Positions 15,744 to 25,200 of a stretch of DNA of 64,000 nucleotides are shown piece after piece. Each line of letters opens with the position of its first letter. The first letter of the stretch is position 1. The translations under genes were made by a program, and so were the position numbers. The DNA is taken from positions 211,970-275,969 of the forward strand of contig BBYL01000017.1 in assembly GCA_001570385.1 (NCBI GenBank), read 5' to 3'. The notes below the pieces were generated by a model. The model was not told the DNA's origin, did no database searches, and saw only the letters and a program-made list of their open reading frames with translations. Source of the DNA: Microtetraspora glauca (GTDB taxonomy: Bacteria > Actinomycetota > Actinomycetes > Streptosporangiales > Streptosporangiaceae).

Positions 15744-16621
15744 GCCGGTACGGCATGCTGGAGGTGCTGGCGACCGGTCCGATGACCACGGTGCAGGATC
15801 TGGGGCGGCCGGGACGCGGCGATCTCGGCGTCGGGCGTTCGGGCGCGGCCGACCGGGGCGCGCTGCGGCTGGCCAACCGGCTCGTGGGCAATCCCGAGGG
15901 GGCGGCCGCCCTCGAGATCACGTTGGGCGGGCTGTGCGTGCGGGCGCGCGGAGACGTGGTGATCGCGCTCGCGGGCGCCGCGTGCCCCGCGACCGTGACC
16001 GGTCCCGTCGGCATCCGCCGTCAGATCGGGCACCACTCGGTCGAGCACCTGCCCTGCGGGGCCACGCTCCGGCTCGGGACACCGGCCCGCGGCCTGCGGA
16101 CCTATCTCGCGGCGAGGGGCGGCGTGGACGTGACGCCGGTGCTGGGGTCCCGCTCCACGGACATCCTCGCCCGCCTGGGGCCCGACCTTCCGGTCCCCGG
16201 GACGCTGCTGCCGATCGGACCGCCGCCGGCGGCGTTCCCCGCCGTCGATCTCGCGCCGGTGCCCGAGACCGCCGGGGGTGAGCTGGTCCTGGAGATCCTT
16301 CCCGGCCCGCGCGACGACTGGTTCACGCCGGAGGCGCTGCGCGTGCTCCGCACGGAGCCGTACGAGGTGACGGCCGACAGCAACCGGGTCGGCATCCGGC
16401 TGCGCGGGCCGGTCCTGGAACGGGCGCGCGACGGGGAGCTGCCCAGCGAGGGCATGGTCCCGGGCGCGCTCCAGGTGCCCCCGTCGGGGCAGCCCACGCT
16501 CTTCCTCGCCGACCATCCGCTCACGGGGGGCTATCCGGTGATCGCTGTGGTGCGCACCCGCGACGTCGACCGCGCCGCGCAGGCCCGCCCCGGCCAGTGT
16601 GTCCGGTTCCGCACGGCATGA
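15740..16621 (+). CDS. pxpC: 5-oxoprolinase subunit C (biotin-dependent carboxyltransferase-like)
   Basis: This 293-residue protein is of the allophanate-hydrolase subunit 2 (AHS2/KipA) family, with TTVQDLGRPGRGDLGVGRSG at about residues 16-35, GAADRGALRLANRLVGN, and near the end PSEGMVPGALQVPPSGQP. It pairs with PxpB to form the 5-oxoproline-activating complex. Its ATG overlaps the pxpB stop and has GGAGGTG just upstream. The three subunits sit in the order A-B-C with no other gene between, which makes the assignment firm. Confidence 0.92.
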   Translation: MSRYGMLEVLATGPMTTVQDLGRPGRGDLGVGRSGAADRGALRLANRLVGNPEGAAALEITLGGLCVRARGDVVIALAGAACPATVTGPVGIRRQIGHHSVEHLPCGATLRLGTPARGLRTYLAARGGVDVTPVLGSRSTDILARLGPDLPVPGTLLPIGPPPAAFPAVDLAPVPETAGGELVLEILPGPRDDWFTPEALRVLRTEPYEVTADSNRVGIRLRGPVLERARDGELPSEGMVPGALQVPPSGQPTLFLADHPLTGGYPVIAVVRTRDVDRAAQARPGQCVRFRTA

Positions 16622-16654
16622 GGCGACGGCAGGAGACGACGGCAGGAGACCACC

Positions 16655-17473
16655 ATGAGAAAGGTGACGATCATGCGCGATCCGGCCCTGCTGACTCCTT
16701 CCGAAGCGCGCGGGCTCTTCCGGGAGGGGCTCGTGACGCCCACCTCCGGCTGGTCACGCGGCTGGACCCAGGCGAACCTGATCGCCCTGCCCAGGGACCG
16801 CGCGTACGACTTCCTGTTGTTCGCGCAGCGCAATCCGAAGGCGTGCCCGGTGCTGGACGTGACGGAGCCGGGCGAGACCAGCGCGTCGATCTTCGCCGGT
16901 GACCTGCGCACCGACCTGCCCGCCTACCGGGTGTACGAGAACGGCGAGCCGGTCGCCGAGCCGACCGACGTCCGGGAGCACTGGCGCGACGACCTCGTCT
17001 GCTTCCTCGTCGGCTGCAGCTTCACCTTCGAGGCGGCGCTGCTGGAGGCGGGCGTGCCGGTACGCCATATCGAGGCCGGGACGAACGTGCCCATGTACCG
17101 CACCAGCCGGGAGTGCCGGCCGGCGGGCGCGCTGTCCGGGCCGATGGTGGTGTCGATGCGGCCGGTTCCCGCCGAGCTGGTCGAGACCGCGGCGCGGATC
17201 ACCTCGCGTTATCCGGCCGTGCACGGCGGCCCGGTGCACGCGGGCGACCCCGCCGCGCTGGGCATCGCCGACCTCGACCGGCCCGATTTCGGCGATGCCG
17301 TGGACGTACGCCCCGGAGAGGTCCCGGTCTTCTGGGCCTGCGGGGTGACGCCCCAGGCGGCGGTGATGCGGTCGAAGCCGCCGTTCGCCATCGGGCACGC
17401 CCCCGGCCACATGGCCATCACGGACGCACGGGACAGCGCCTACCTTGTGGGCGTTCCCGGCATCGTTCCGTGA
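16655..17473 (+). CDS. DUF1445 putative hydro-lyase, D-glutamate cyclase-like
   Basis: This 272-residue protein matches the DUF1445/YcsI family through RGLFREGLVTPTSGW and a central FLVGCSFTFEAALLEAGVP (a conserved Cys). Near the end it has PVFWACGVTPQAAV and IGHAPGHMAITD. The mammalian D-glutamate cyclase contains a domain of this family, and that enzyme turns D-glutamate into 5-oxo-D-proline. The gene follows pxpC by 33 bases on the same strand, so a role feeding or racemising the oxoproline pool is a fair inference. ATG 16655 is backed by AGGAG 6 bases upstream. Confidence 0.78.
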   Translation: MRKVTIMRDPALLTPSEARGLFREGLVTPTSGWSRGWTQANLIALPRDRAYDFLLFAQRNPKACPVLDVTEPGETSASIFAGDLRTDLPAYRVYENGEPVAEPTDVREHWRDDLVCFLVGCSFTFEAALLEAGVPVRHIEAGTNVPMYRTSRECRPAGALSGPMVVSMRPVPAELVETAARITSRYPAVHGGPVHAGDPAALGIADLDRPDFGDAVDVRPGEVPVFWACGVTPQAAVMRSKPPFAIGHAPGHMAITDARDSAYLVGVPGIVP

Positions 17474-17573
17474 ACCACACGGACGACGATCACAGGGGCC
17501 TCATGGATTACATCGCCGAGGTGACATTTCTCCACCGGTGACAATCGTCCCTTCCGGTGAGAAGTTCGGAAGG

Positions 17574-19832
17574 ATGAATGCCTGGACGGTTCCGGGATAC
17601 CGGGAGGTGCGCGAGCTCGGCGCGGGTGGCGCCGGGCGCGTGGTGCTGGCGACCTACGAGGCGACCGGCGCCTTCGTCGCGATCAAGTACCTTCGCCCTG
17701 AGCTTCGGCGGGATCCGCGTTTCCTCGAAGGTTTCCGGCGCGAGGCCCGCGTCATGGTAGAGATCAACGACCCCAACATCGTCCGGCTCTACGAGTACGT
17801 CGAGACCGTGGCCGGGGCGGCCATCGTCATGGAGCTGGTCGACGGCGTGTCGCTCCGGCGGATCCTCACCGAGCACGGGACGACCAGTCCGGAGGCGGCG
17901 CTCGTCGTGCTGAAGGGCTCGCTGACCGGCCTGTCGGCGGCCCACTCCTCCGGCATCGTGCACCGGGACTACAAGCCCGAGAACGTCCTGGTCCAGGCGG
18001 ACGGCACCAGCAAGCTGTCGGATTTCGGCATCGCGGCGCCGAGCGGCGATCCGGGCCTGCCCGCCGGGACGCCGCCGTACATGGCCCCCGAGCAGTGGGA
18101 GGGCGGCCCGGCCGGTCCCGCGACCGACGTCTACGCGGCGACCTGCGTGTTCTTCGAGTGCCTGACCGGGCGCAGGCCGTACCGCGCGGACCACACCGCG
18201 GGGCTGCGGCACCAGCACCAGAGCGCGCCCATCCCGGTCGCGGACGTGCCCAGCTCGGTACGCGGGCTGGTGGGGCGGGGTCTGGCCAAGAACCCGACGG
18301 ACCGGCCGGCCACGGCCCGGGCGTTCATCGGCGACCTGGAGGCCGCCGCGACCTCGGCGTACGGGCCGGACTGGGAGCAGCGCGGGCGGCGGCATCTCGC
18401 GGAACTGGCCACGCTGCTCGCGCTGACGTTCCCGCTGGCCCAGCCCGCCCAGCCGGTGGAGGCGGGCACGTCGCTGGCGCGGACCGTGCTGTCGGACCGG
18501 CTGGCCCACTTCGCCCCCCGGTTCGCGATCGGCGCGGCCGTGCTGTCCGCCGTCATGGTCGCCGCGGTGGTCGCGGCCAACCGGCAGGCTCCGGTCGCGG
18601 ACGACAGCGCCCTGCCGCCCGCCCCGTCCACGCGGTTCACGCCGGAGCCGCCGTTCCCCTCGGACGCGGTGGACACGCCCTCCCCGTCGCCGGCGGCCAC
18701 GGATCCCGGTACGCCGGCACCTGATGCCACTCCCGGGGAGACCCCCGGCGAGACACCCGGCGAGCCGTCCGGTGAGTCTCCAGGGGAGACGCCGACTCCG
18801 GCCGTGAGCATGACCCCGCGACCGGCACCGCTGTCGGTCGCGGCCCTCGGCATCTCCGGGTGGGACGGCCAGTCGGCGACCATCCGGGTACGGACGACGA
18901 CCGGCGGGGCGGTGACGCTCGGCGTCAGGTTCTCCGAGGGTCCGTCACCGGACGAACTGCGTCCGGTGACGGCGCAGACCATCCCGCTGGAGGGCGCGAC
19001 CTCCTACTCCCCCGGCGTCCAGCACGGCTTCGCCGCTCCCGCGTGCGGGACGACCGTCTACCGCCGGGTCGAGGCGGCGACCGTGCCGAAGGCCGCCGGC
19101 GGCACGGCGGCCGCGACCACGAAGGTGACGGGCGCGCCGTGCCCTCCACCGGCCGTACGGAGCGTCACGATCAAGGAGTGGGACGGCGCCGTGGCGACCG
19201 TCGAGGTCGGAACCGGCGGCGCCGGCGGCACCGGCGCGGTGAAGGTGTCCGCCGAGTTCACCCGGGACGGCACGACCGTGGCGCGCGGCACCCGGACGCT
19301 CTCGGGCCGGACGTCGTACTCCTTCGATCTCACGACCGATCCGATCACGGTGGAGTGCGGCACGACCGCCGTGCTCGGCGTGAAGGTGCGCACGGAACCC
19401 GCCGCCGCGGTCGGCGCGCAGGTGAAGGAGACCCGCGTCTCCGGCCCCGCCTGCGCGCCGCCCTCCGCCTCGATCGCGTCCTGGGACGGTACGACACTGA
19501 GTGTGGACGTCACGTCCGGTTCCACCAAGCCGGTGACGCTCGTCGTGACGTTCACGCAGCGGCAGCGCCGGCAGGGGGAGACGGTGGCGTCCGAGGAGAA
19601 CCGGCAGGAGAAGACCCTCGAAGGGAAGAAGGCGTACACCGCGTCGTTCACGGTGCCGTTCAAACCGCCCGGCTGCGGCGTCGAGGACACCAGGAGCGTG
19701 ACCGTCACCGTGTCACCCGGCGGCGGCGCCACGAGGTCGGTGACCCTGAACGGTCCCCCTTGCGCCGAACCCGAGGACACCCCGGTCACGGAGGCACCCG
19801 GAGACGTCGGCCAGGGCGACCACGTCGGGTGA
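17574..19832 (+). CDS. Ser/Thr protein kinase with three extracellular repeats
   Basis: This 752-residue Hanks-type kinase has its ATP-binding Lys at 38 (VAIKYL), the catalytic loop HRDYKPEN at 130-137 and DFG at 150-152. A single membrane helix follows at about 316-338 (FAIGAAVLSAVMVAAVVAA). A Pro/Thr/Glu linker with PGETPGETPGE repeats covers about 345-415. The outside part, about residues 422-735, contains three modules of roughly 100 residues. Each opens with a WDG motif (GWDGQSAT, EWDGAVAT, SWDGTTLS) and has a Cys pair. The usual PASTA modules are absent. It probably senses an external signal or binds a wall component; the modules match no domain I can name. Confidence 0.85.
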   Translation: MNAWTVPGYREVRELGAGGAGRVVLATYEATGAFVAIKYLRPELRRDPRFLEGFRREARVMVEINDPNIVRLYEYVETVAGAAIVMELVDGVSLRRILTEHGTTSPEAALVVLKGSLTGLSAAHSSGIVHRDYKPENVLVQADGTSKLSDFGIAAPSGDPGLPAGTPPYMAPEQWEGGPAGPATDVYAATCVFFECLTGRRPYRADHTAGLRHQHQSAPIPVADVPSSVRGLVGRGLAKNPTDRPATARAFIGDLEAAATSAYGPDWEQRGRRHLAELATLLALTFPLAQPAQPVEAGTSLARTVLSDRLAHFAPRFAIGAAVLSAVMVAAVVAANRQAPVADDSALPPAPSTRFTPEPPFPSDAVDTPSPSPAATDPGTPAPDATPGETPGETPGEPSGESPGETPTPAVSMTPRPAPLSVAALGISGWDGQSATIRVRTTTGGAVTLGVRFSEGPSPDELRPVTAQTIPLEGATSYSPGVQHGFAAPACGTTVYRRVEAATVPKAAGGTAAATTKVTGAPCPPPAVRSVTIKEWDGAVATVEVGTGGAGGTGAVKVSAEFTRDGTTVARGTRTLSGRTSYSFDLTTDPITVECGTTAVLGVKVRTEPAAAVGAQVKETRVSGPACAPPSASIASWDGTTLSVDVTSGSTKPVTLVVTFTQRQRRQGETVASEENRQEKTLEGKKAYTASFTVPFKPPGCGVEDTRSVTVTVSPGGGATRSVTLNGPPCAEPEDTPVTEAPGDVGQGDHVG

Positions 19833-19860
19833 CGCGACACGTGCATTGATCTTGTTCCGT

Positions 19861-19880
19861 AACCAAGCGTTCGCTAGGTT
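19861..19880. promoter_or_regulatory. TetR-like operator upstream of the SDR gene
   Basis: AACCAAGCGTTCGCTAGGTT is a 20-base inverted repeat with one mismatched pair (AACC-A-AGCG / CGCT-A-GGTT). It lies 80 bases before the SDR start. CCAAGCG-type sites are bound by TetR regulators of lipid and steroid catabolism in actinobacteria. No such regulator is encoded nearby. Confidence 0.5.
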
Positions 19881-19960
19881 GAACGAGGGGACGGCGGCCC
19901 CGTCCACCGTTCGAGGAGAGCCGCGGCCACGCCGCCGCGGGCGCTACCCGGGAGGAAGCC

Positions 19961-20710
19961 ATGGGCATGCTCGACGGCAAGGTCGCACTGATCACCGGCG
20001 GGGCGCGCGGCATGGGCGCGTCGCACGTCCGGCTCTTTCTCGAAGAGGGCGCCCGGGTGGTGTTCGGCGACGTGACCGACGAGGAGGGCAAGGCACTCGC
20101 CGACGAGACCGGCGCGGTCTACCTGCACCACGACGTCACGCAGCCGGCCGACTGGGACCGGGCGGTGCGCACCGCCGTCGAGACGTACGGCCGCCTCGAC
20201 GTGCTGGTGAACAACGCGGGCATCCTGATGTTCCGCCGGATCGCCGACATGACGGTCGAGGAGTACCAGCGGGTGCTCGACGTGAACCTCAAGGGCACCT
20301 TCCTCGGAATCAAGTCGGTGATCGAGCCGATGAAGGCCGCCGGAAGCGGCTCGATCGTGAACATCTCCTCCATCGAGGGGTTCATCGGCGCGGCCGGCCT
20401 GTCGGCCTACTCCGCCTCGAAGTTCGGCGTCCGGGGCCTCACCAAGGCGGCGGCGCGCGAGCTGGCCCCGTTCAGGATCCGCGTGAACTCCGTGCACCCC
20501 GGGGCGATCAACACGTCCATGGTGGCCAACCCCGAACTCATGGCCGAGGTGGACGGCGAGCAGTTCGTCAAGGCGATGGTGATCAAGCGGTTCGCCGAGC
20601 CGGTCGAGGTGTCGCACATCGTGACATTCCTCGCGTCTGACCGGTCAAGCTACTGCACCGGCAGCGAGTTCACGGTCGACGGCGGCCTCCTGACCGGCGC
20701 GGGATACTGA
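19961..20710 (+). CDS. SDR-family oxidoreductase, hydroxysteroid dehydrogenase-like
   Basis: This 249-residue classical short-chain dehydrogenase has TGGARGMG at residues 12-19 (cofactor), NNAG at 84-87, catalytic Ser near 137, and YSASK with Tyr150 and Lys154. Asp37 after strand 2 points to NAD(H) rather than NADP(H). The closest feel is 20-beta/3-alpha-hydroxysteroid dehydrogenase or glucose-1-dehydrogenase types. GGGAGGAAGCC sits just before the ATG. It converges with a thioesterase gene that has a KstR-like box, which hints at steroid or lipid use. The substrate is not determined by sequence. Confidence 0.85.
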   Translation: MGMLDGKVALITGGARGMGASHVRLFLEEGARVVFGDVTDEEGKALADETGAVYLHHDVTQPADWDRAVRTAVETYGRLDVLVNNAGILMFRRIADMTVEEYQRVLDVNLKGTFLGIKSVIEPMKAAGSGSIVNISSIEGFIGAAGLSAYSASKFGVRGLTKAAARELAPFRIRVNSVHPGAINTSMVANPELMAEVDGEQFVKAMVIKRFAEPVEVSHIVTFLASDRSSYCTGSEFTVDGGLLTGAGY

Positions 20711-20718
20711 CGCGTCTC

Positions 20719-21348
20719 TCAGTCGGACGCCGCCTCCACCCACAGTGACGGCGTGATGAACAGGCCGGTCGCCTCGACCAGAGGAGTGCCGTCGGGGAGG
20801 CTGATCGTGCCGTCCGCCCAGGTCTTGCGCCCCTCGGCCCGGGTGGTGGCGGCCGTGCCGACGACCGGCCGACCGTACGGCACCGGCTGACGGTAGCGGA
20901 TGGTCAGGGTCCCGGTCATGCCGGCCCGGCCCGAGGTGGCGACGGCGTGGCCCAGCAGGTGGTCGAGGATCATCGCGCTCACGCCTCCGTGCACGCTGTT
21001 GGGCGGCCCCTCGTGTGTCGGGCGGAACTCCAGATCGGCCTGGGAACCTTCGGGCGTGTGCTCGATCACCAGCGGCAGGGCGTGCGGGTTGCACGCGCCG
21101 GTCACCGCGTTGCCCAGGTGACGGAAGGTGCCGTCCGGCGCGAACTCGGGCATGAGCGGCCGCTCCCGGCGCGCGTCGTTGAGCCGCTCCGTCAGCGCGA
21201 CGAGTTCGGCAGTGACGGAGGTCACCTCGTCCTCGTCGGCCTCGGTCAGAACGACCGCGTCCATCAGTTCTCTGACCTGCTGGGCGAGCACGGCCAGCGC
21301 CGCGAGCCTGGTCTCCTCGTCGTGTCCGGGGGCGAGATCCATCGTCAT
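20719..21348 (-). CDS. PaaI-type hotdog thioesterase
   Basis: This 209-residue protein has a helical N-terminal part (about 1-75) followed by a hotdog domain. It shows the PaaI/YigI signature HEGPPNSVHGGVSAMILDHL at about residues 113-132, then GTLTIRYRQPVPYGRPV. These enzymes hydrolyse acyl-CoA thioesters. The extra N-terminal helices are common in mycobacterial and actinomycete members linked to lipid metabolism. It ends 9 bases from the convergent SDR gene. A KstR-like palindrome lies 12 bases before the start. The acyl-CoA used is unknown. ATG 21348 is taken; an ATG two codons later is also possible. Confidence 0.8.
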   Translation of the reverse strand: MTMDLAPGHDEETRLAALAVLAQQVRELMDAVVLTEADEDEVTSVTAELVALTERLNDARRERPLMPEFAPDGTFRHLGNAVTGACNPHALPLVIEHTPEGSQADLEFRPTHEGPPNSVHGGVSAMILDHLLGHAVATSGRAGMTGTLTIRYRQPVPYGRPVVGTAATTRAEGRKTWADGTISLPDGTPLVEATGLFITPSLWVEAASD

Positions 21349-21359
21349 GCCCGTGATTC

Positions 21360-21373
21360 TAGAACCTGTTCCA
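21360..21373. promoter_or_regulatory. KstR-like box before the thioesterase gene
   Basis: TAGAACCTGTTCCA fits the 14-base TnnAACnnGTTnnA pattern described for KstR, the repressor of sterol catabolism in actinobacteria. It overlaps the likely promoter of the thioesterase gene (a TAGAAT -10-like element on the minus strand overlaps its edge). The regulator itself is not in the window. Confidence 0.5.
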
Positions 21374-21442
21374 TCTGTCTCGCACTTTGGGGTAGTTTAG
21401 CCATGTTTAGGTAAAGAAGCTTGGTTTTGTGCATATCTGGCG

Positions 21443-21471
21443 TTGAACATCCCTTTTACGAAGGCTAGCCT
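21443..21471 (+). promoter_or_regulatory. Predicted promoter of the CHAP gene
   Basis: TTGAAC (21443-21448) and TAGCCT (21466-21471) are separated by 17 bases, a sigma-70-like layout, 45 bases before the CHAP ATG. The surrounding stretch is unusually AT-rich for this DNA. Confidence 0.45.
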
Positions 21472-21516
21472 CCCACGTCACGTAAGTCCCCCGACGAACA
21501 GAGGCCACCTCTCCGT

Positions 21517-22179
21517 ATGAGCCCCGAGATGACGAAGTTGCTCGAGCTGCTGCGATCGCAGGTCGGTTACAGTGCGAAGAGTAACGGTTACACAAAGTTC
21601 GGAAATTGGTACAACAACGTAGAGCAGGACTCCGACTACTCCGATCAGCCCTGGTGCGACATGTTCCTCTCGTGGGGCGCCCGCCAGCTGGGCTACGACG
21701 AGTGGTTCGGCCAGTTCGCCTGGACCGTCGGCCACGCCAGATGGTTCAAGGAGCACGGTGCCTGGGGCGGCAAGCCCGTTCCCGGCGCCCTGGTGTTCTA
21801 CGACTGGAGCGGCTCCGGGACGATCGACGGCATCGACCACGTGGGCATCGTGACCAAGGTCATCGGCAACAAGATCCAGACGATCGAGGGCAACATCGAC
21901 GGCGGCAGGGTCAGCGTCAAGGTGCGCGACAAGGGTGCCGTGGTCGGCTACGGCTACCCCGAGAAGGTCAAGGAACGGCTGAAGGCCCGCACTGAGACGA
22001 TCTCCACGACGAAGGCGTCGGTACGGGAGCTCACGCCGGCCACGCCGTACGAGGTGGGCCCGCAGGCGATCATCGCCTCCGTCCTGCTCACCACGCTCGC
22101 CCTCACCGTCATGCGGGCCCGCCGCCGCGTGACGGTGCGACTCAAGGACGCCAGGGCATCATCCTGGTCCGACATGTGA
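21517..22179 (+). CDS. CHAP-domain protein with C-terminal membrane anchor
   Basis: This 220-residue protein carries a CHAP (NlpC/P60-like) amidase domain with the catalytic Cys in QPWCDMFLSWGARQLG (Cys47) and the His in IDHVGIVTKV (His108). A membrane helix at about 183-199 (AIIASVLLTTLALTVM) is followed by a basic tail. There is no N-terminal signal peptide, so how the enzyme domain would reach the wall is unclear; it may be a tail-anchored protein. Family members cut peptidoglycan cross-links or stem peptides. It lies in front of the WD40 kinase on the same strand, 80 bases away. Confidence 0.8.
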   Translation: MSPEMTKLLELLRSQVGYSAKSNGYTKFGNWYNNVEQDSDYSDQPWCDMFLSWGARQLGYDEWFGQFAWTVGHARWFKEHGAWGGKPVPGALVFYDWSGSGTIDGIDHVGIVTKVIGNKIQTIEGNIDGGRVSVKVRDKGAVVGYGYPEKVKERLKARTETISTTKASVRELTPATPYEVGPQAIIASVLLTTLALTVMRARRRVTVRLKDARASSWSDM

Positions 22180-22259
22180 CAACTTTTCCGTTCTTGGTGA
22201 CATCTCATGGACTGTCGGCGATAACCCGGTAGATCACCGCATCGCTTGGGAGATGTCCC

Positions 22260-25200
22260 ATGAGTTCGACGCCGCTCGCACCCGGCGACCCCGTACGCAT
22301 CGGCGAGTACGCGCTGGCCGGACGCCTGGGCAGCGGCGGTCAGGGCGTCGTCTACGAGGCGTACGACGCGGCGGGCCTCCGGGTGGCGCTCAAGGCTCTC
22401 CACCAGGACGGGCTGCGCCGGCCTCCGGCGAAGGAGGTCGCGGCCACCCGGCGGGTGTCGTCGTTCTGCACCGCCAAGATCCTGCATGTCGACCTCGACG
22501 GCGGCCGGCCGTACATCGTCAGCGAGTTCGTGGACGGGCCCAGCCTGCGCTCGGCGGTGGAGCGGGCCGGGCCGTACACCGACGACGCCCTGCACCGGCT
22601 CGCCACAGGAGTGGCGACGGCGGTCGCGGCCGTCCACGAGGCGGGCGTCGTGCACCGGGACCTGAAACCGGACAACGTCCTGCTCGGCCCGGACGGCCCT
22701 CGGGTCATCGACTTCGGCATCGCGCGCATCCTGGAGGGGTCGCTGACCGCCGACAGCGCGGTGATCGGGACGCCCGCCTACATGGCGCCCGAACTGTTCT
22801 CCGGAGGCACGGCGGGGCCCGCGGCGGACGTCTTCGCCTGGGGCGCGGTGATGGTGTTCGCCGCGACCGGCGCGGCGCCGTTCCAGCGGGACCACGTCGC
22901 CGCGGTCGTGCACCAGATCCTGACCGCCGAGACCGATCTCAGCCCGTTGCCCGAGCCGCTGCGCTCGCTCGTGGCCGACGCGCTCAGCAAGGATCCCGGC
23001 ACCCGGCCGACGTCGCGCGACCTCCTGCTCGGCCTGCTCGGAGGCGCCGCTCCGCGCGACTCGCTGCTCGCGCGCGGCAGCGACACGGCGGCGGCCGTGC
23101 GGCCTCCGGAAACACTCGCCGCGCCGGCTCCCGAGCTGGGGGACGTGGCGGAGGAGGTGTACTCGTCCCTGCCCGAGGCCGATCGGGCGGTCGTGCCGCG
23201 AATCCTGCTGCGGATGACCGGCCCCGAGAACGAGCTGTACGTCGTGGAGGAGAACGAGCTCAACGACGACACCGGCGGTGACGTCGAGGCCGTACTCGCG
23301 CGCTTCGTCTCGGCGGGGCTGGTGAGCCGCCGGGAGGGCGGCGTCGGCCTGGCGAACGCCGCCGTGCCCCAGGCATGGTCGCGGCTGCGCGACTGGCTCG
23401 CGGACGACCGCGCCGGGCTCGCGACCCACCATCGGATCCGTACGGCGGCCCGGACCTGGGAGTCGGGCGGCCGCAAGGGCGGCGACCTGCTCAGCGGCAC
23501 CGAGCTCGACACCGCCATGCAGTGGGCGGCGACCGCCCGCCGGCACATCGGCCTCAACCAGCGGGAACGTGCCTTCCTCGACGCGGGCGCGGCGCTGTCC
23601 AGGCGGCGGATCCGGCTGCGCCGTGCGGCCGTCGGCGGGCTGGCGTTCCTGCTCGCCGTAGCGATCACCCTCGGCGGCCTGGCGGAGCTCATGCGCCGTG
23701 ACGCCGACGCGCAGCGCAGGACCGCCGTGGCCGAGAGAAGAACCGCCCAGACGGAACGGGCCAAGGCCGACACCCGCCGGGACATCGCCGTGGCCGACGG
23801 CCTCACCGCCACGGTGAAGGAGCTGCGGGAGCCGGATCCCGCCGGAGCCATGCGGCTGAGCCTCGCGGCCTGGCGCATCGCCCCCACCGAGGCGACCCGC
23901 TCGGCCGTGCTCGGCTCGCTGGTCCAGCGGGAACTCACCGTCTTCAGCCCGCCCTCGATCGACGGCGCGTGCCAGAGCGCCGACGGGGCCACCGAGGCGG
24001 TACTGACCGGTGCCGACCTCGAACTCTGGGACATCGCGTCCGGCACACGGAAACGCGTGCTCAAGGGCGTGCCCACGGACAGTTCCGCGTGCGAGCTGAG
24101 CCCGGACGGACGGCTGGTCGTGCTGTGGAAGAACAAGGCGTACAACGTGGTGGACACTTCCACGGGGAAGTCGAAGAAGGTACCGGGAGACGTGGCCCGC
24201 TTCACGGCCTCCACGCGTTACCTGGTCGCCACGACGGGCGAGCGGGAGCGGCTGCTCCGGCTGCCGGACCTGGCGCCGGTCCCCGGGCTGCCCGAGGCGT
24301 ACCGGATCGGAACCGACGCCGAGGGCACGTACGCCGCGCTCCAGACCGAGGACGGCTACGTCGATCTCTTCCGGATCGCCGGGCCGGAACGGATCGCGCG
24401 CCTCGGCCCCGGCAAGAAGGGCGCGGCGGATCCCCAGCTGAGCCCGGAAGGGATCGCCGTCGCCCCCGGAGGGAAGCGGATCACACTCGCCGCCGGCCTC
24501 GACATCGTGACACTGGATCCGGGGAAGCCCGGTGCCCCTCGGTCCGGCCACCCGCCGACGGGAGCCGGGGAAAGGGACCTCGCGAACCTCGCCGTCTTCA
24601 GCCGTGACGGCATGGTGCTGGCGACGGCCAACAGGTGGGCGGTGCAGATCTGGGACCCCGCCACCATGAGAGAGCTGGGCCGGTTCAGCTATCCGGGATT
24701 CTGGACCACCTCGATCGCGTTCTCCTCCGACGGCGACCGGCTGGTGCTCGGCGGATTCGACGGCACCGTCCGGACGCTGGACGTGCGGGCGTTCACCCGC
24801 CCCGTCCGCCTGCGCGTGAGCGACGGCTCCCCGGGAGGCCCCGTGCTCGGCGCGCTGTTCAGCCCGGACGGCGCGACGATCGCGACGGTCTCCCGTGAAG
24901 CGGTGCGCTTCTGGGACCGCCGCACCGGCGACCAGATCGGCCGGGACGTCAAGGGCCCATGGGAGACCACCTGGGAAACTGTCAACCCCACGGCCGTCGT
25001 GGTCCCCGCCATGGCGTTCGCGCCCGACGGGAAAACCTTCGCGACCGTCCGTTCCAACAGCGTCGTTTCGCTGATCGGCGTCCCGGACGGGAGCGAACGC
25101 GGCCGGATCCTGCTGCCGGCGAACACCGAGGACGACCCCGAGGAGATCTTCGCTCTGGCGTTCAGCCCCGACGGGACGACGCTCGCCGTCTCCGACGCGC

